NCBI GenBank assembly: GCA_900313745.1 | Contig: OMSM01000518.1 | Location: 1 to 6,857, forward strand | Direction: 5' to 3' | Length of the DNA: 6,857 nucleotides | DNA from: an uncultured Lachnospiraceae bacterium | GTDB lineage: Bacteria; Bacillota; Clostridia; Lachnospirales; Lachnospiraceae | Shown: positions 1 through 5,717 of the stretch, piece by piece | Numbering within the stretch: the first letter of the stretch is position 1 | Layout of the letters: each line of letters opens with the position of its first letter | Notes under the pieces: model-generated | What the model saw: the letters and a program-made list of their open reading frames with translations, nothing else | What the model was told of the DNA's origin: nothing | The model's database searches: none | Made by a program: the position numbers and the translations under genes

Positions 1-237
1 AAGACGAATGGGAAAAACCTTGAGTGCTTTCTCCAGTTTTAACCCGCCCCTGCTGACATAGGGGAGCACGCTCCCCCTCACCTCAATCTCCGCGCTCTCC
101 GGATCGAATGCGCTGCCCGGCTTGTCCTCGCGCTGTCCGTTTACGAAAACCTTTCCCTCCATGATGAGCGCGCGGGCCTTCTCCCTGGATGAGGCGAGCC
201 CTTTCTCCGCAAGGAGCACATCAAGCCTGGTTTTCAT
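1..237 (-). CDS. tlyA: TlyA family rRNA 2'-O-methyltransferase, N-terminal part only
   Basis: TlyA proteins methylate ribose 2'-OH groups of cytidines in 16S and/or 23S rRNA using S-adenosylmethionine; some members are called haemolysin A. Only the first 79 residues are in the window; the full protein is normally about 265-270. They form the S4 RNA-binding domain: MKTRLDVLLAEKGLASSREK, then ALIMEGKVFVNG (23-34) and the characteristic LPYVSRGGLKLEKAL (58-72) that leads into the methyltransferase fold, which lies beyond position 1. The ATG overlaps the dxs stop in an ATGA (234-237) and has GAGGAG seven bases upstream within dxs, so the two are translationally coupled. In related Bacillota the next genes are usually argR/recN, sometimes with a NAD kinase gene; that is expectation, not seen. 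Confidence 0.94.
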   Translation of the reverse strand, partial: MKTRLDVLLAEKGLASSREKARALIMEGKVFVNGQREDKPGSAFDPESAEIEVRGSVLPYVSRGGLKLEKALKVFPIRL

Positions 238-2153
238 TGCCTGTCTCCTCCGTCCGCGGCCCCGGCCCCGCCGTCATCAAGCTTCGCCCTGATTCTCCCC
301 GCCACGCTCTCCGCGTCCATTCCCAGCGCCTTAAGGAGCTGAGGCACTGTTCCCTGGGGGACAAACGCGTCCGGAATCGCCACAGGGAGCACAGGGACGT
401 CGATCCCGCTCTCCTCGACGAACGCCGCCGTCCGCTCACCGAAGCCTCCGGTGCAGACATTCTCCTCCATGGTTACGACAAGTTCGTGCAGAGGCGCAAG
501 ACGCGCAATAAGTTCATGGTCAAACGGCTTCACGAACCGGACATTGACAAGGCTGCAGGAGCAGCCTCCGGATTCCAGGATGGTGCAGACATCATCCGCT
601 TCCGCCACCATGCTTCCTACTGCGAGGATGAGGACTCCTTTCCTGTCTCCCGCCTCCATTCCCTCTCTGCGCCTTAAAATCTCCGCCCTGCCGGATTCCA
701 CCGGCGCGCGGAACTCCTCAAAGCGGTCGCACGCAGTCCCGCGGGGATAGCGCACCGCCACAGGGCCGTCCGCGGCGACGGCATACTTCATCATGTCCGA
801 GAGCTCCCACTTGTTCTTCGGGGCCAGAACCTCAAGTCCGGGAATCGTCGCGAGATAAGAGAGATCAAGGATGCCCTGGTGCGTCTCCCCGTCCGCTCCG
901 ACCAGGCCTGCCCGGTCGATGGCGAAGACGACATGGAGCTTCTGCAGGCAGACGTCATGGACGATCTGGTCGTAGGCCCGCTGCAGGAAGGACGAATAGA
1001 CGCAAACCACGGGGATGAGCCCTCCGGTCGCAAGCCCTGCGGCGAAAGTCACCGCGTGCTGCTCCGCGATGCCTACGTCGAAGAACCGCTCCGGATAACT
1101 GTGGCGGAAGCGCTTAAGCCCCACACCGTCCGTCATCGCCGCGGTGATTGCCACGACGTTCTCATTCCTCTGGCCCATCTTGACCATGACGGTGGAGAAC
1201 ACGTCCGTCCAGTCCGCCTTCTCCTTCTTCTTCTTCGGAAGCCCGGTGTCAACATAGAACGGGGACGTCCCGTGAAAGCGCGCGGGATGCCGCTCCGCGG
1301 GGCCGTAGCCGTTGCCCTTGTTCGTCAGGACGTGGACGATGACCGCCTTGCGGGTGCGCTTCGCGTCATTGATTGCCCTGACCATGTTCTTTATGTTGTG
1401 ACCGTCCACCGGACCGAGGTAGGTGATACCGATGTCCTCAAAGTACATCCCGGGAATCATCAGCTGCTTAAGGGAGTTCTTCGCCCTGCGGATGCCGCTC
1501 ACCACGCGCGGCATGTTGTCGTTCATCGTGTAGTAAACCTTGTCGCGAAGGTGAAGGTAGCTGTCCGAGGTCCGGATGTCGTTTAAGTAGTTGGAGAGTC
1601 CGCCCACATTCTCCGAGATGGACATGTTGTTGTCGTTGAGGATGATGATCAGGTTGGTATTGAGCTTGGAAGCGTTGTTCAGCGCCTCGTACGCCATGCC
1701 CCCGGTCAGGGCGCCGTCGCCGATCACCGCGACGATCGTGGACTTCTCCCCCTTGATGTCCCTGGCCTTGACCATGCCGAGGGCCGCCGAGATCGACGTC
1801 GAGCTGTGCCCGGTGTCGAAGGCGTCGCACTCGCTCTCCCTTCTCTTGGGGAATCCGGACATCCCGCCGAACTGCCGGAGGTTCTTAAACTCCTCCTTCC
1901 GCCCCGTAAGGATCTTATGGGTATAGGACTGGTGCCCGACGTCCCACACGATCTTGTCCCGGGGCAGGGTCAGCGCGAGGTGGAGAGCCATGGTAAGCTC
2001 CACCGCCCCGAGGTTGCTGGCGAGGTGGCCGCCGGTCTCGCTTACGGAGTGCACAAGAAAATCGCGGATCTCGTCAGCGAGCCGGTCGTAGTTCTCCGGC
2101 GCGATCTTCTTGATATCGTTCGGCTTCTTTATCGAATCTAACAGAGCACTCAT
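234..2153 (-). CDS. dxs: 1-deoxy-D-xylulose-5-phosphate synthase
   Basis: Thiamine-diphosphate enzyme joining pyruvate and glyceraldehyde 3-phosphate into DXP with loss of CO2, the entry step of the MEP isoprenoid pathway. The 639 residues are full length. Visible motifs are GGHLASNLGAVELT (41-54), DVGHQSYTHK (71-80), the cofactor-binding GDGALTGG (145-152) through LNDNNMSIS (172-180), GPVDGHN (247-253), GIAEQHAVTFAAG (361-373) with the expected catalytic Glu364, DRAGLVGADGETHQG (413-427) and RYPRG (468-472), then a transketolase C-terminal domain with NVRFVKPFD (537-545). A lysine cluster PKKKKEK (306-312) sits in the linker between the first and second domains. The last 15 or so residues are a Gly/Ala/Asp tail without family features. 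The start is seven bases after the ispA stop and has only a weak AGG at ten bases, so translation probably depends on ribosomes coming from ispA. Confidence 0.98.
   Translation of the reverse strand: MSALLDSIKKPNDIKKIAPENYDRLADEIRDFLVHSVSETGGHLASNLGAVELTMALHLALTLPRDKIVWDVGHQSYTHKILTGRKEEFKNLRQFGGMSGFPKRRESECDAFDTGHSSTSISAALGMVKARDIKGEKSTIVAVIGDGALTGGMAYEALNNASKLNTNLIIILNDNNMSISENVGGLSNYLNDIRTSDSYLHLRDKVYYTMNDNMPRVVSGIRRAKNSLKQLMIPGMYFEDIGITYLGPVDGHNIKNMVRAINDAKRTRKAVIVHVLTNKGNGYGPAERHPARFHGTSPFYVDTGLPKKKKEKADWTDVFSTVMVKMGQRNENVVAITAAMTDGVGLKRFRHSYPERFFDVGIAEQHAVTFAAGLATGGLIPVVCVYSSFLQRAYDQIVHDVCLQKLHVVFAIDRAGLVGADGETHQGILDLSYLATIPGLEVLAPKNKWELSDMMKYAVAADGPVAVRYPRGTACDRFEEFRAPVESGRAEILRRREGMEAGDRKGVLILAVGSMVAEADDVCTILESGGCSCSLVNVRFVKPFDHELIARLAPLHELVVTMEENVCTGGFGERTAAFVEESGIDVPVLPVAIPDAFVPQGTVPQLLKALGMDAESVAGRIRAKLDDGGAGAADGGDRQ
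245..250 (-). promoter_or_regulatory. Ribosome binding site of tlyA inside the end of dxs
   Basis: GAGGAG lies seven bases before the tlyA ATG (235-237) and within the last codons of dxs. Together with the ATGA stop/start overlap it confirms the tlyA start and allows both coupled and independent initiation. Confidence 0.8.
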
Positions 2154-2160
2154 GAAAACT

Positions 2161-3081
2161 TTACCTGTCCCTGTCCACCAGGGAGATCAGAAGATTTCTC
2201 AGGAAGGGGTTGGAGGCGGTGAGGGCATCGAAGAGCACAAGGGCCTCCTCCGTGTATCTCACCACGTCCTCTTTGGCCTTGTCCATGCCGAAAACCGTGA
2301 TATAGGTCATCTTGCCGTCCAGCGCATCCTGTCCGGTCGCCTTGCCGAGTACCGCCGCGTCTCCCTCCACGTCCAGAAGGTCGTCCCGGATCTGGAACGC
2401 GATACCCACCGCGTCGGCTATGCTGTCCAGCTTCCGGACATCCTCGTCCGGAGCGCCGGCAAGCACCGCCCCGATGGTCAGCCCGCTGGCGATCATCCTC
2501 GCGGTCTTGTTGGTGTGGATATACCGGAGCAGCTCGGGAGATTCCGGTCTCCTCCCCGCCTCCGACATCAGATCCGCACACTGCCCTCCGACCATTCCGC
2601 TGATCCCGGCATTGCCAGCGAGTATCGAAAGCGCCCTCGCCGCTCTTCTTAACCCGGTCTCGTCTTCCGCTGCCGCAAGGGCTCCTGCAGCCGTCTCATA
2701 AGCGTAATTAAGCAGTCCGTCCCCGGCGAGCACCGCCATGCCCTGTCCGTAGACAGCCCAGGTGGTCTTCAGCCCCCTGCGGTATTCATCGTTGTCCATC
2801 TCCGGAAGGTCGTCGTGAACCAGCGAGTAGGTGTGAATCATCTCCAGCGCTGCCATGAACGGCGCGGCCTTGCGGACATCCCCGCCGTACATGCTCAGGG
2901 TCTCGAGGATGAACATGGGCCTTAAGCGTTTGCCCCCGGCCCTTAAGCTGTAATTCATCGCCTCTACGACCTCGGCGTTGAAGCTTCCCTTCTCCGGGTA
3001 AAAGGGCTCGATCAGGGCGTTGACCCTCGCGGTCTTCTCCTTCAGCTCATCGAAAAACTCATGAGATAACTGAGCACTCAT
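2161..3081 (-). CDS. ispA: Polyprenyl synthetase, farnesyl diphosphate synthase type
   Basis: Condenses dimethylallyl and isopentenyl diphosphate to geranyl and then farnesyl diphosphate, feeding undecaprenyl, quinone and other isoprenoid pathways. In the 306 residues the trans-prenyltransferase motifs are all present: GKRLRP (50-55), first aspartate-rich motif DDLPEMDND (90-98) followed by RRG, GDGLL (120-124), GGQCAD (165-170), NKTA (191-194), and second motif QIRDDLLDVEGD (230-241). The residue five before the first aspartate motif is Tyr85, in TYSLVHDD, and the motif has the DDx4D spacing, both typical of bacterial farnesyl diphosphate synthases. Chain length is thus inferred as C15. The start ATG is one base after the xseB stop, with GGGAGG six bases upstream inside xseB. 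It lies next to dxs, another gene of isoprenoid synthesis. Confidence 0.95.
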   Translation of the reverse strand: MSAQLSHEFFDELKEKTARVNALIEPFYPEKGSFNAEVVEAMNYSLRAGGKRLRPMFILETLSMYGGDVRKAAPFMAALEMIHTYSLVHDDLPEMDNDEYRRGLKTTWAVYGQGMAVLAGDGLLNYAYETAAGALAAAEDETGLRRAARALSILAGNAGISGMVGGQCADLMSEAGRRPESPELLRYIHTNKTARMIASGLTIGAVLAGAPDEDVRKLDSIADAVGIAFQIRDDLLDVEGDAAVLGKATGQDALDGKMTYITVFGMDKAKEDVVRYTEEALVLFDALTASNPFLRNLLISLVDRDR

Positions 3082-3082
3082 C

Positions 3083-3340
3083 CTAATCCTCCCAATCCTC
3101 CGTCTGCCCGCTCTCCGAGAGCAGCTGGACCTTCTTCTCCACCCGGTCGATGCGGCCTGTCACCTCTCTCACCAGTTTTATTCCCTGTTCGTAGAGGGCG
3201 AAGGATTCCTCGATGGGCAGTTCTTCCTCCTTCAGCTTCTCCAGAAGCCCGTCCAGCTGCCTTAAGCCTTCCTCGATCGTGATTTCCTTCTTGGCCTCTT
3301 CCTGCGCATTACCGCCGGTGCTCTTTACTTCCTCCGCCAT
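3083..3340 (-). CDS. xseB: Exodeoxyribonuclease VII small subunit
   Basis: Small helical subunit that binds the coiled coil of XseA in exonuclease VII. The 85-residue protein carries the family pattern from residue 22: IEEGLRQLDGLLEKLKEEEL, then PIEESFALYEQGIKLV and a third helix RIDRVEKKVQLL. It is normal in length apart from a hydrophilic N-terminal stretch of about 20 residues before the domain. AAGGAG lies seven bases before the ATG at 3338-3340, in the 30-base gap after xseA, so it has its own good ribosome binding site and is not overlap-coupled. The stop TAG is one base before the ispA start. Confidence 0.95.
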   Translation of the reverse strand: MAEEVKSTGGNAQEEAKKEITIEEGLRQLDGLLEKLKEEELPIEESFALYEQGIKLVREVTGRIDRVEKKVQLLSESGQTEDWED

Positions 3341-3370
3341 CCGGGTTCTCCTTATCCGCGTTAATCTCCA

Positions 3371-4588
3371 TCACTCCACATCAGGAACAGCCTCAGTCAC
3401 CTTCGCGCCGATCCGGCCGTCCCTGAGCCTCACCGCAATGCTGTCCCCGGCTTTTACCCCGGAGATCCGGGTGAGCGGCCTTCCGTCCCCGCCGGTCACA
3501 TAGCCGTAGCCGCCGGAGAGCCTCTTTAAGGGGGAGAGCGCATCAAGCATCAGCGCCGCCTTTTCCGCGCGGTGCCTTCTGTCCTCCACAATGCGGCGCA
3601 TTCTCTCTCCCAGGGCATCCTCCGCCTGGGTGAGGCGCATTCTCTGCTCCCGGATGCGATACGAGGGGGACAGCCTTGAAAGCAGCAGCTCACTGCTTCG
3701 AAGGCGCATCCTTACTCTCTCCGTGCGGGCTTCCATCGCCGATGTCAGGGACTGCCTGTACTGTTCCAGCGTCCCCAGGAGCCTTTCGGTCTCATCCACC
3801 GCCAGCTCCGCTGCGGCACTGGGCGTCGGCGCCCTTAAGTCCGCCACATAGTCCGTGATCACCGTGTCCGTCTCGTGCCCGACCGCGGAGATTATCGGAA
3901 TCTCACTGTCGAAGACCGCTCTCGCCACGGCCTCCTCGTTGAAAGCCCAGAGATCCTCCAGCGAGCCTCCGCCGCGGCCGATGATGATCACCTCGGGCCG
4001 CTCTTTCTCCGGCATGGAATTAAACGCGCGGATACCGGAGACGATGCTGTTCTTCGCAGCATCTCCCTGCACAATCGCGGGGAAAAGAATAATACGCAGC
4101 CAGGGATTGCGCCTTAAGGCGATGTTCATGATATCCTGAACCGCGGCACCGGTCGGTGCTGTTACCACTCCAAGCGTGCGGATGTACTTCGGGATGGGCT
4201 GTTTGTACATCTCGTCGAAGAGCCCTTCCTCCTCCAGCTGCTTCTTCAGCTGCTCGTACCGCTCGTTCAGGGCGCCGATCCCGTCCCGGATGATCTGTCT
4301 GGCGTAGAGCTGATACTTCCCGTCCCGCTCGTAGACATCGACCGTCCCCTGGACGATCACCGCGTCGCCCTCCCTCATCTGGAAGGCCAGTCCCCTCCTG
4401 GAGCCGGCGAACATGACGCAGGCCAGCGTCCCCTGGCTGTCCTTCAGCGTAAAATAAATATGTCCGGAGGAATGATACTTGCAGTTGCTCACTTCTCCGC
4501 GCACGAGCAGCGAGCTAAGCAGGTAGTCCTGCCGGAACATATTTTTAATATACGTCTTGACCTGCGAAACGGAGTACGCATTTCTCAT
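3371..4588 (-). CDS. xseA: Exodeoxyribonuclease VII large subunit
   Basis: Catalytic subunit of exonuclease VII, which degrades single-stranded DNA from both ends to short oligonucleotides and acts in repair in the cytosol. The 405-residue protein shows an N-terminal OB-fold (about 1-100, beginning VSQVKTYIKNMF, with GEVSNCKYHSSGHIYFTLKD), then the catalytic region with TAPTGAAVQD (143-152), GRGGGSLEDLWAFNEE (204-219), GHETD (237-241) and DLRAPTPSAAAE (250-261). A long Arg/Glu-rich helical segment (about 265-348) is the coiled coil expected to bind XseB. It ends with the conserved SPLKRLSGGYGYV and a small beta C-terminal region. Length and motif order are normal. The ATG overlaps the nusB stop by four bases, implying translational coupling; xseB follows after 30 bases. 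Confidence 0.97.
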   Translation of the reverse strand: MRNAYSVSQVKTYIKNMFRQDYLLSSLLVRGEVSNCKYHSSGHIYFTLKDSQGTLACVMFAGSRRGLAFQMREGDAVIVQGTVDVYERDGKYQLYARQIIRDGIGALNERYEQLKKQLEEEGLFDEMYKQPIPKYIRTLGVVTAPTGAAVQDIMNIALRRNPWLRIILFPAIVQGDAAKNSIVSGIRAFNSMPEKERPEVIIIGRGGGSLEDLWAFNEEAVARAVFDSEIPIISAVGHETDTVITDYVADLRAPTPSAAAELAVDETERLLGTLEQYRQSLTSAMEARTERVRMRLRSSELLLSRLSPSYRIREQRMRLTQAEDALGERMRRIVEDRRHRAEKAALMLDALSPLKRLSGGYGYVTGGDGRPLTRISGVKAGDSIAVRLRDGRIGAKVTEAVPDVE

Positions 4589-5127
4589 GAAGTCGTCTTC
4601 CTGCGCTTCGCCACGACGATGGTCGCCTGTGCTTCCTTCGCATCCCCCGCCGTTTTGGCCTTCTTCGAGCCCAGGGCCTTCGCCTCCCTGGAGATTTTAA
4701 TCTGCTGTCCGGCCCTTTCCGCGCCGTCCGTCGTCAGTTTTGACAGGACCGCGTTGACGAAGGCAGGAGCACTCTCCTGTCCGAATTTCCTCGCAAGCTC
4801 TACTGCCTCGTTGACCGCGACGCCCTCTGGGACCGATTCGTCATTCTTCATCTCATAGACCGCGAGCCTGAGGATCGTGAGTTCCACGCGGCCGATCCGG
4901 CTGATCTCCCAGCCCTCCATTACACCGCTTATTGCGCTGTCAATCTCCGGAATCCGTTCGATCACCGCATTTACGCGGTTTCTGATGAATTCCTCGTCCT
5001 CGGCCGTGTAGGTCTGGTCGTCGCTGGCGAAGAAGAGTTCCTCCTGGGTCCCCATCTCCTCCGGCGGGTTGAATTCATACCGGAACAGCAATTTGAAGCT
5101 CTGTTCCCGCAGACTTCTTCTATACAT
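4585..5127 (-). CDS. nusB: Transcription antitermination factor NusB with C-terminal extension
   Basis: NusB forms a heterodimer with ribosomal protein S10 (NusE) and binds boxA RNA in rRNA leaders to support antitermination. The 180-residue product starts MYRRSLREQSFKLLF, the usual arginine-rich N-terminus that contacts RNA, and has the conserved helices WEISRIGRVELTILRLAVYE (73-92), VAVNEAVELARKFG (103-116) and FVNAVLSKL (123-131). NusB normally ends near here at about 130-140 residues. This protein continues for about 49 residues (132-180) rich in Ala and Lys, ending KRRKTTS. The extension is genuine coding sequence as far as can be judged, because its TGA overlaps the xseA ATG in the ATGA arrangement (4585-4588). 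The gene starts two bases after asp23 with GAGGAG as ribosome binding site. B. subtilis has folD after nusB; here xseA follows directly. Confidence 0.95.
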   Translation of the reverse strand: MYRRSLREQSFKLLFRYEFNPPEEMGTQEELFFASDDQTYTAEDEEFIRNRVNAVIERIPEIDSAISGVMEGWEISRIGRVELTILRLAVYEMKNDESVPEGVAVNEAVELARKFGQESAPAFVNAVLSKLTTDGAERAGQQIKISREAKALGSKKAKTAGDAKEAQATIVVAKRRKTTS

Positions 5128-5129
5128 GG

Positions 5130-5558
5130 TTACTCCTCGCCCTCGTCCTCAGTCATGGTGATCCCGGCGATATGCATGTTCACGTCGGTCACGTTGAGGC
5201 CGGTCATGCTCTCGATCGACTGCTTGACCCTTGACTGGATCTGGCTGCTGACCGCGGGGATGTTGTATCCGAATTTCACCTTGATCGAGATGTCCACCTT
5301 GCAGTCCTTCTCGTTCAGGTCCACCTTGACCCCGCGGGAGAGATTCTTCATCGCCGACTTGCTTCCGAAGAACCCGCCGGAGGAACCGCCGACCATGGAG
5401 GCGACGCCCTCAACTTCCTGAACCGCGTAGCCGGCGATCATCGTCACCACGTCATCCGCAATCTTAATGGTTCCTATCGACTCCTCCCCTACTTCCGTGC
5501 CGGGGATCTCCGCCTGCATATATTCCTTCTGTTCAACTTCCTGATGTTCCTTAGCCAT
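5130..5558 (-). CDS. Asp23/Gls24 family protein (YqhY-like)
   Basis: A 142-residue cytosolic protein of the Asp23/Gls24 (DUF322) family. After a hydrophilic N-terminus (residues 1-26) comes the family signature GTIKIADDVVTMIAGYAVQE followed by VEGV (29-52), a Gly/Ser-rich loop (57-66), a beta-rich core with the pattern VDISIKVKFGYNIP (88-101) and a helix with IQSRVKQSIE ending in an acidic tail EDEGEE. No signal peptide or membrane segment is seen. The position directly before nusB matches yqhY of Bacillus subtilis, which has been linked genetically to control of acetyl-CoA carboxylase; here no accB/accC is adjacent, so that link is not supported by context. Biochemical function is unknown. 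The terminal codons (GAG GAC GAG GGC GAG GAG TAA) also supply the ribosome binding site of nusB, two bases downstream. Confidence 0.93.
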   Translation of the reverse strand: MAKEHQEVEQKEYMQAEIPGTEVGEESIGTIKIADDVVTMIAGYAVQEVEGVASMVGGSSGGFFGSKSAMKNLSRGVKVDLNEKDCKVDISIKVKFGYNIPAVSSQIQSRVKQSIESMTGLNVTDVNMHIAGITMTEDEGEE

Positions 5559-5563
5559 GATTA

Positions 5564-5569
5564 CCTCCT
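5564..5569 (-). promoter_or_regulatory. Ribosome binding site that fixes the asp23 start
   Basis: A full AGGAGG (continuing AGGAGGT) lies five bases before the ATG at 5556-5558. It is the strongest Shine-Dalgarno in the window. It decides the start in favour of this ATG over an in-frame ATG at 5601-5603, which has no purine-rich sequence in front of it. Confidence 0.9.
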
Positions 5570-5643
5570 GAACGTCACAATATACTGCCCCGCCGCCTGT
5601 CATTTCCGGGAGCCGGGACAGCTGCCGTCAAGCTCTCACGCAG

Positions 5644-5673
5644 GAGATCCGGCCGGTTCACTGGCCGGATCTC
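5644..5673 (-). other. Perfect 11-bp inverted repeat / stem-loop between prfC and asp23
   Basis: GAGATCCGGCC (minus strand, 5673-5663) and GGCCGGATCTC (5654-5644) are exact reverse complements around an 8-base loop AGTGAACC (5662-5655). The stem has seven G-C pairs out of eleven and can be extended outward by a G-U and an A-U pair (5643/5674 and 5642/5675). On the minus strand the following bases are CTGCGTGAGAGC, with no U-run, so it is not a standard intrinsic terminator for prfC. Its position just after the candidate promoter suggests a 5'-end stem-loop in the operon leader or a palindromic operator. The structure is certain from sequence; its role is not. Confidence 0.8.
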
Positions 5674-5681
5674 TTCCCCTC

Positions 5682-5690
5682 ATTTTAGCA
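5682..5690 (-). promoter_or_regulatory. Candidate extended -10 promoter for the asp23-nusB operon
   Basis: On the minus strand the spacer after prfC contains TGCTAAAAT, which matches the extended -10 pattern TGnTATAAT with one mismatch. The hexamer 17 bases upstream (TGTGCA, 5705-5710) is a poor -35 with three of six matches, which is tolerable for an extended -10 promoter. Transcription would start near 5675, giving a leader of roughly 115 bases before the asp23 start, with the stem-loop at 5644-5673 at its very 5' end. It is the best promoter-like sequence I find in the spacer. This is inference from motif matching only. Confidence 0.42.
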
Positions 5691-5717
5691 TTGTTTGAAC
5701 TGTTTGCACAGTGAAGG

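Noticed and set aside
879..1586. Long plus-strand open frame of 235 codons opposite dxs
   Set aside because: It lies wholly antisense to clear DXP synthase sequence and its Arg/His/Val/Asp-rich translation is what antisense reading of G+C-rich codons gives. No ribosome binding site or family resemblance. The same applies to the other plus-strand frames in the window.
5579..5584. TATATT on the minus strand as the -10 of an asp23 promoter
   Set aside because: No acceptable -35 at 16-18 bases (GGAAAT or worse), no extended -10 TG, and the implied leader would be very short. The element at 5682-5690 is better.
5559..5603. Longer asp23 starting at the ATG at 5601-5603
   Set aside because: The extra 15 residues do not resemble the family N-terminus and there is no ribosome binding site before that ATG, while AGGAGG sits five bases before the ATG at 5556-5558.
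5626..5631. TTGACG on the minus strand as a -35 element
   Set aside because: No -10-like hexamer at 16-18 bases downstream; the sequence there is G+C-rich.
5575..5661. Possible 28-residue leader peptide on the minus strand (GTG start) ahead of asp23
   Set aside because: The start codon lies in the hairpin loop, the nearest purine run is too far upstream, and the peptide has no run of regulatory codons. Too little support.
5699..5712. Small hairpin ACTGT-GCAA-ACAGT (minus strand) just after prfC as a terminator
   Set aside because: The stem is only 5 bp, mostly A-T, and no U-run follows.
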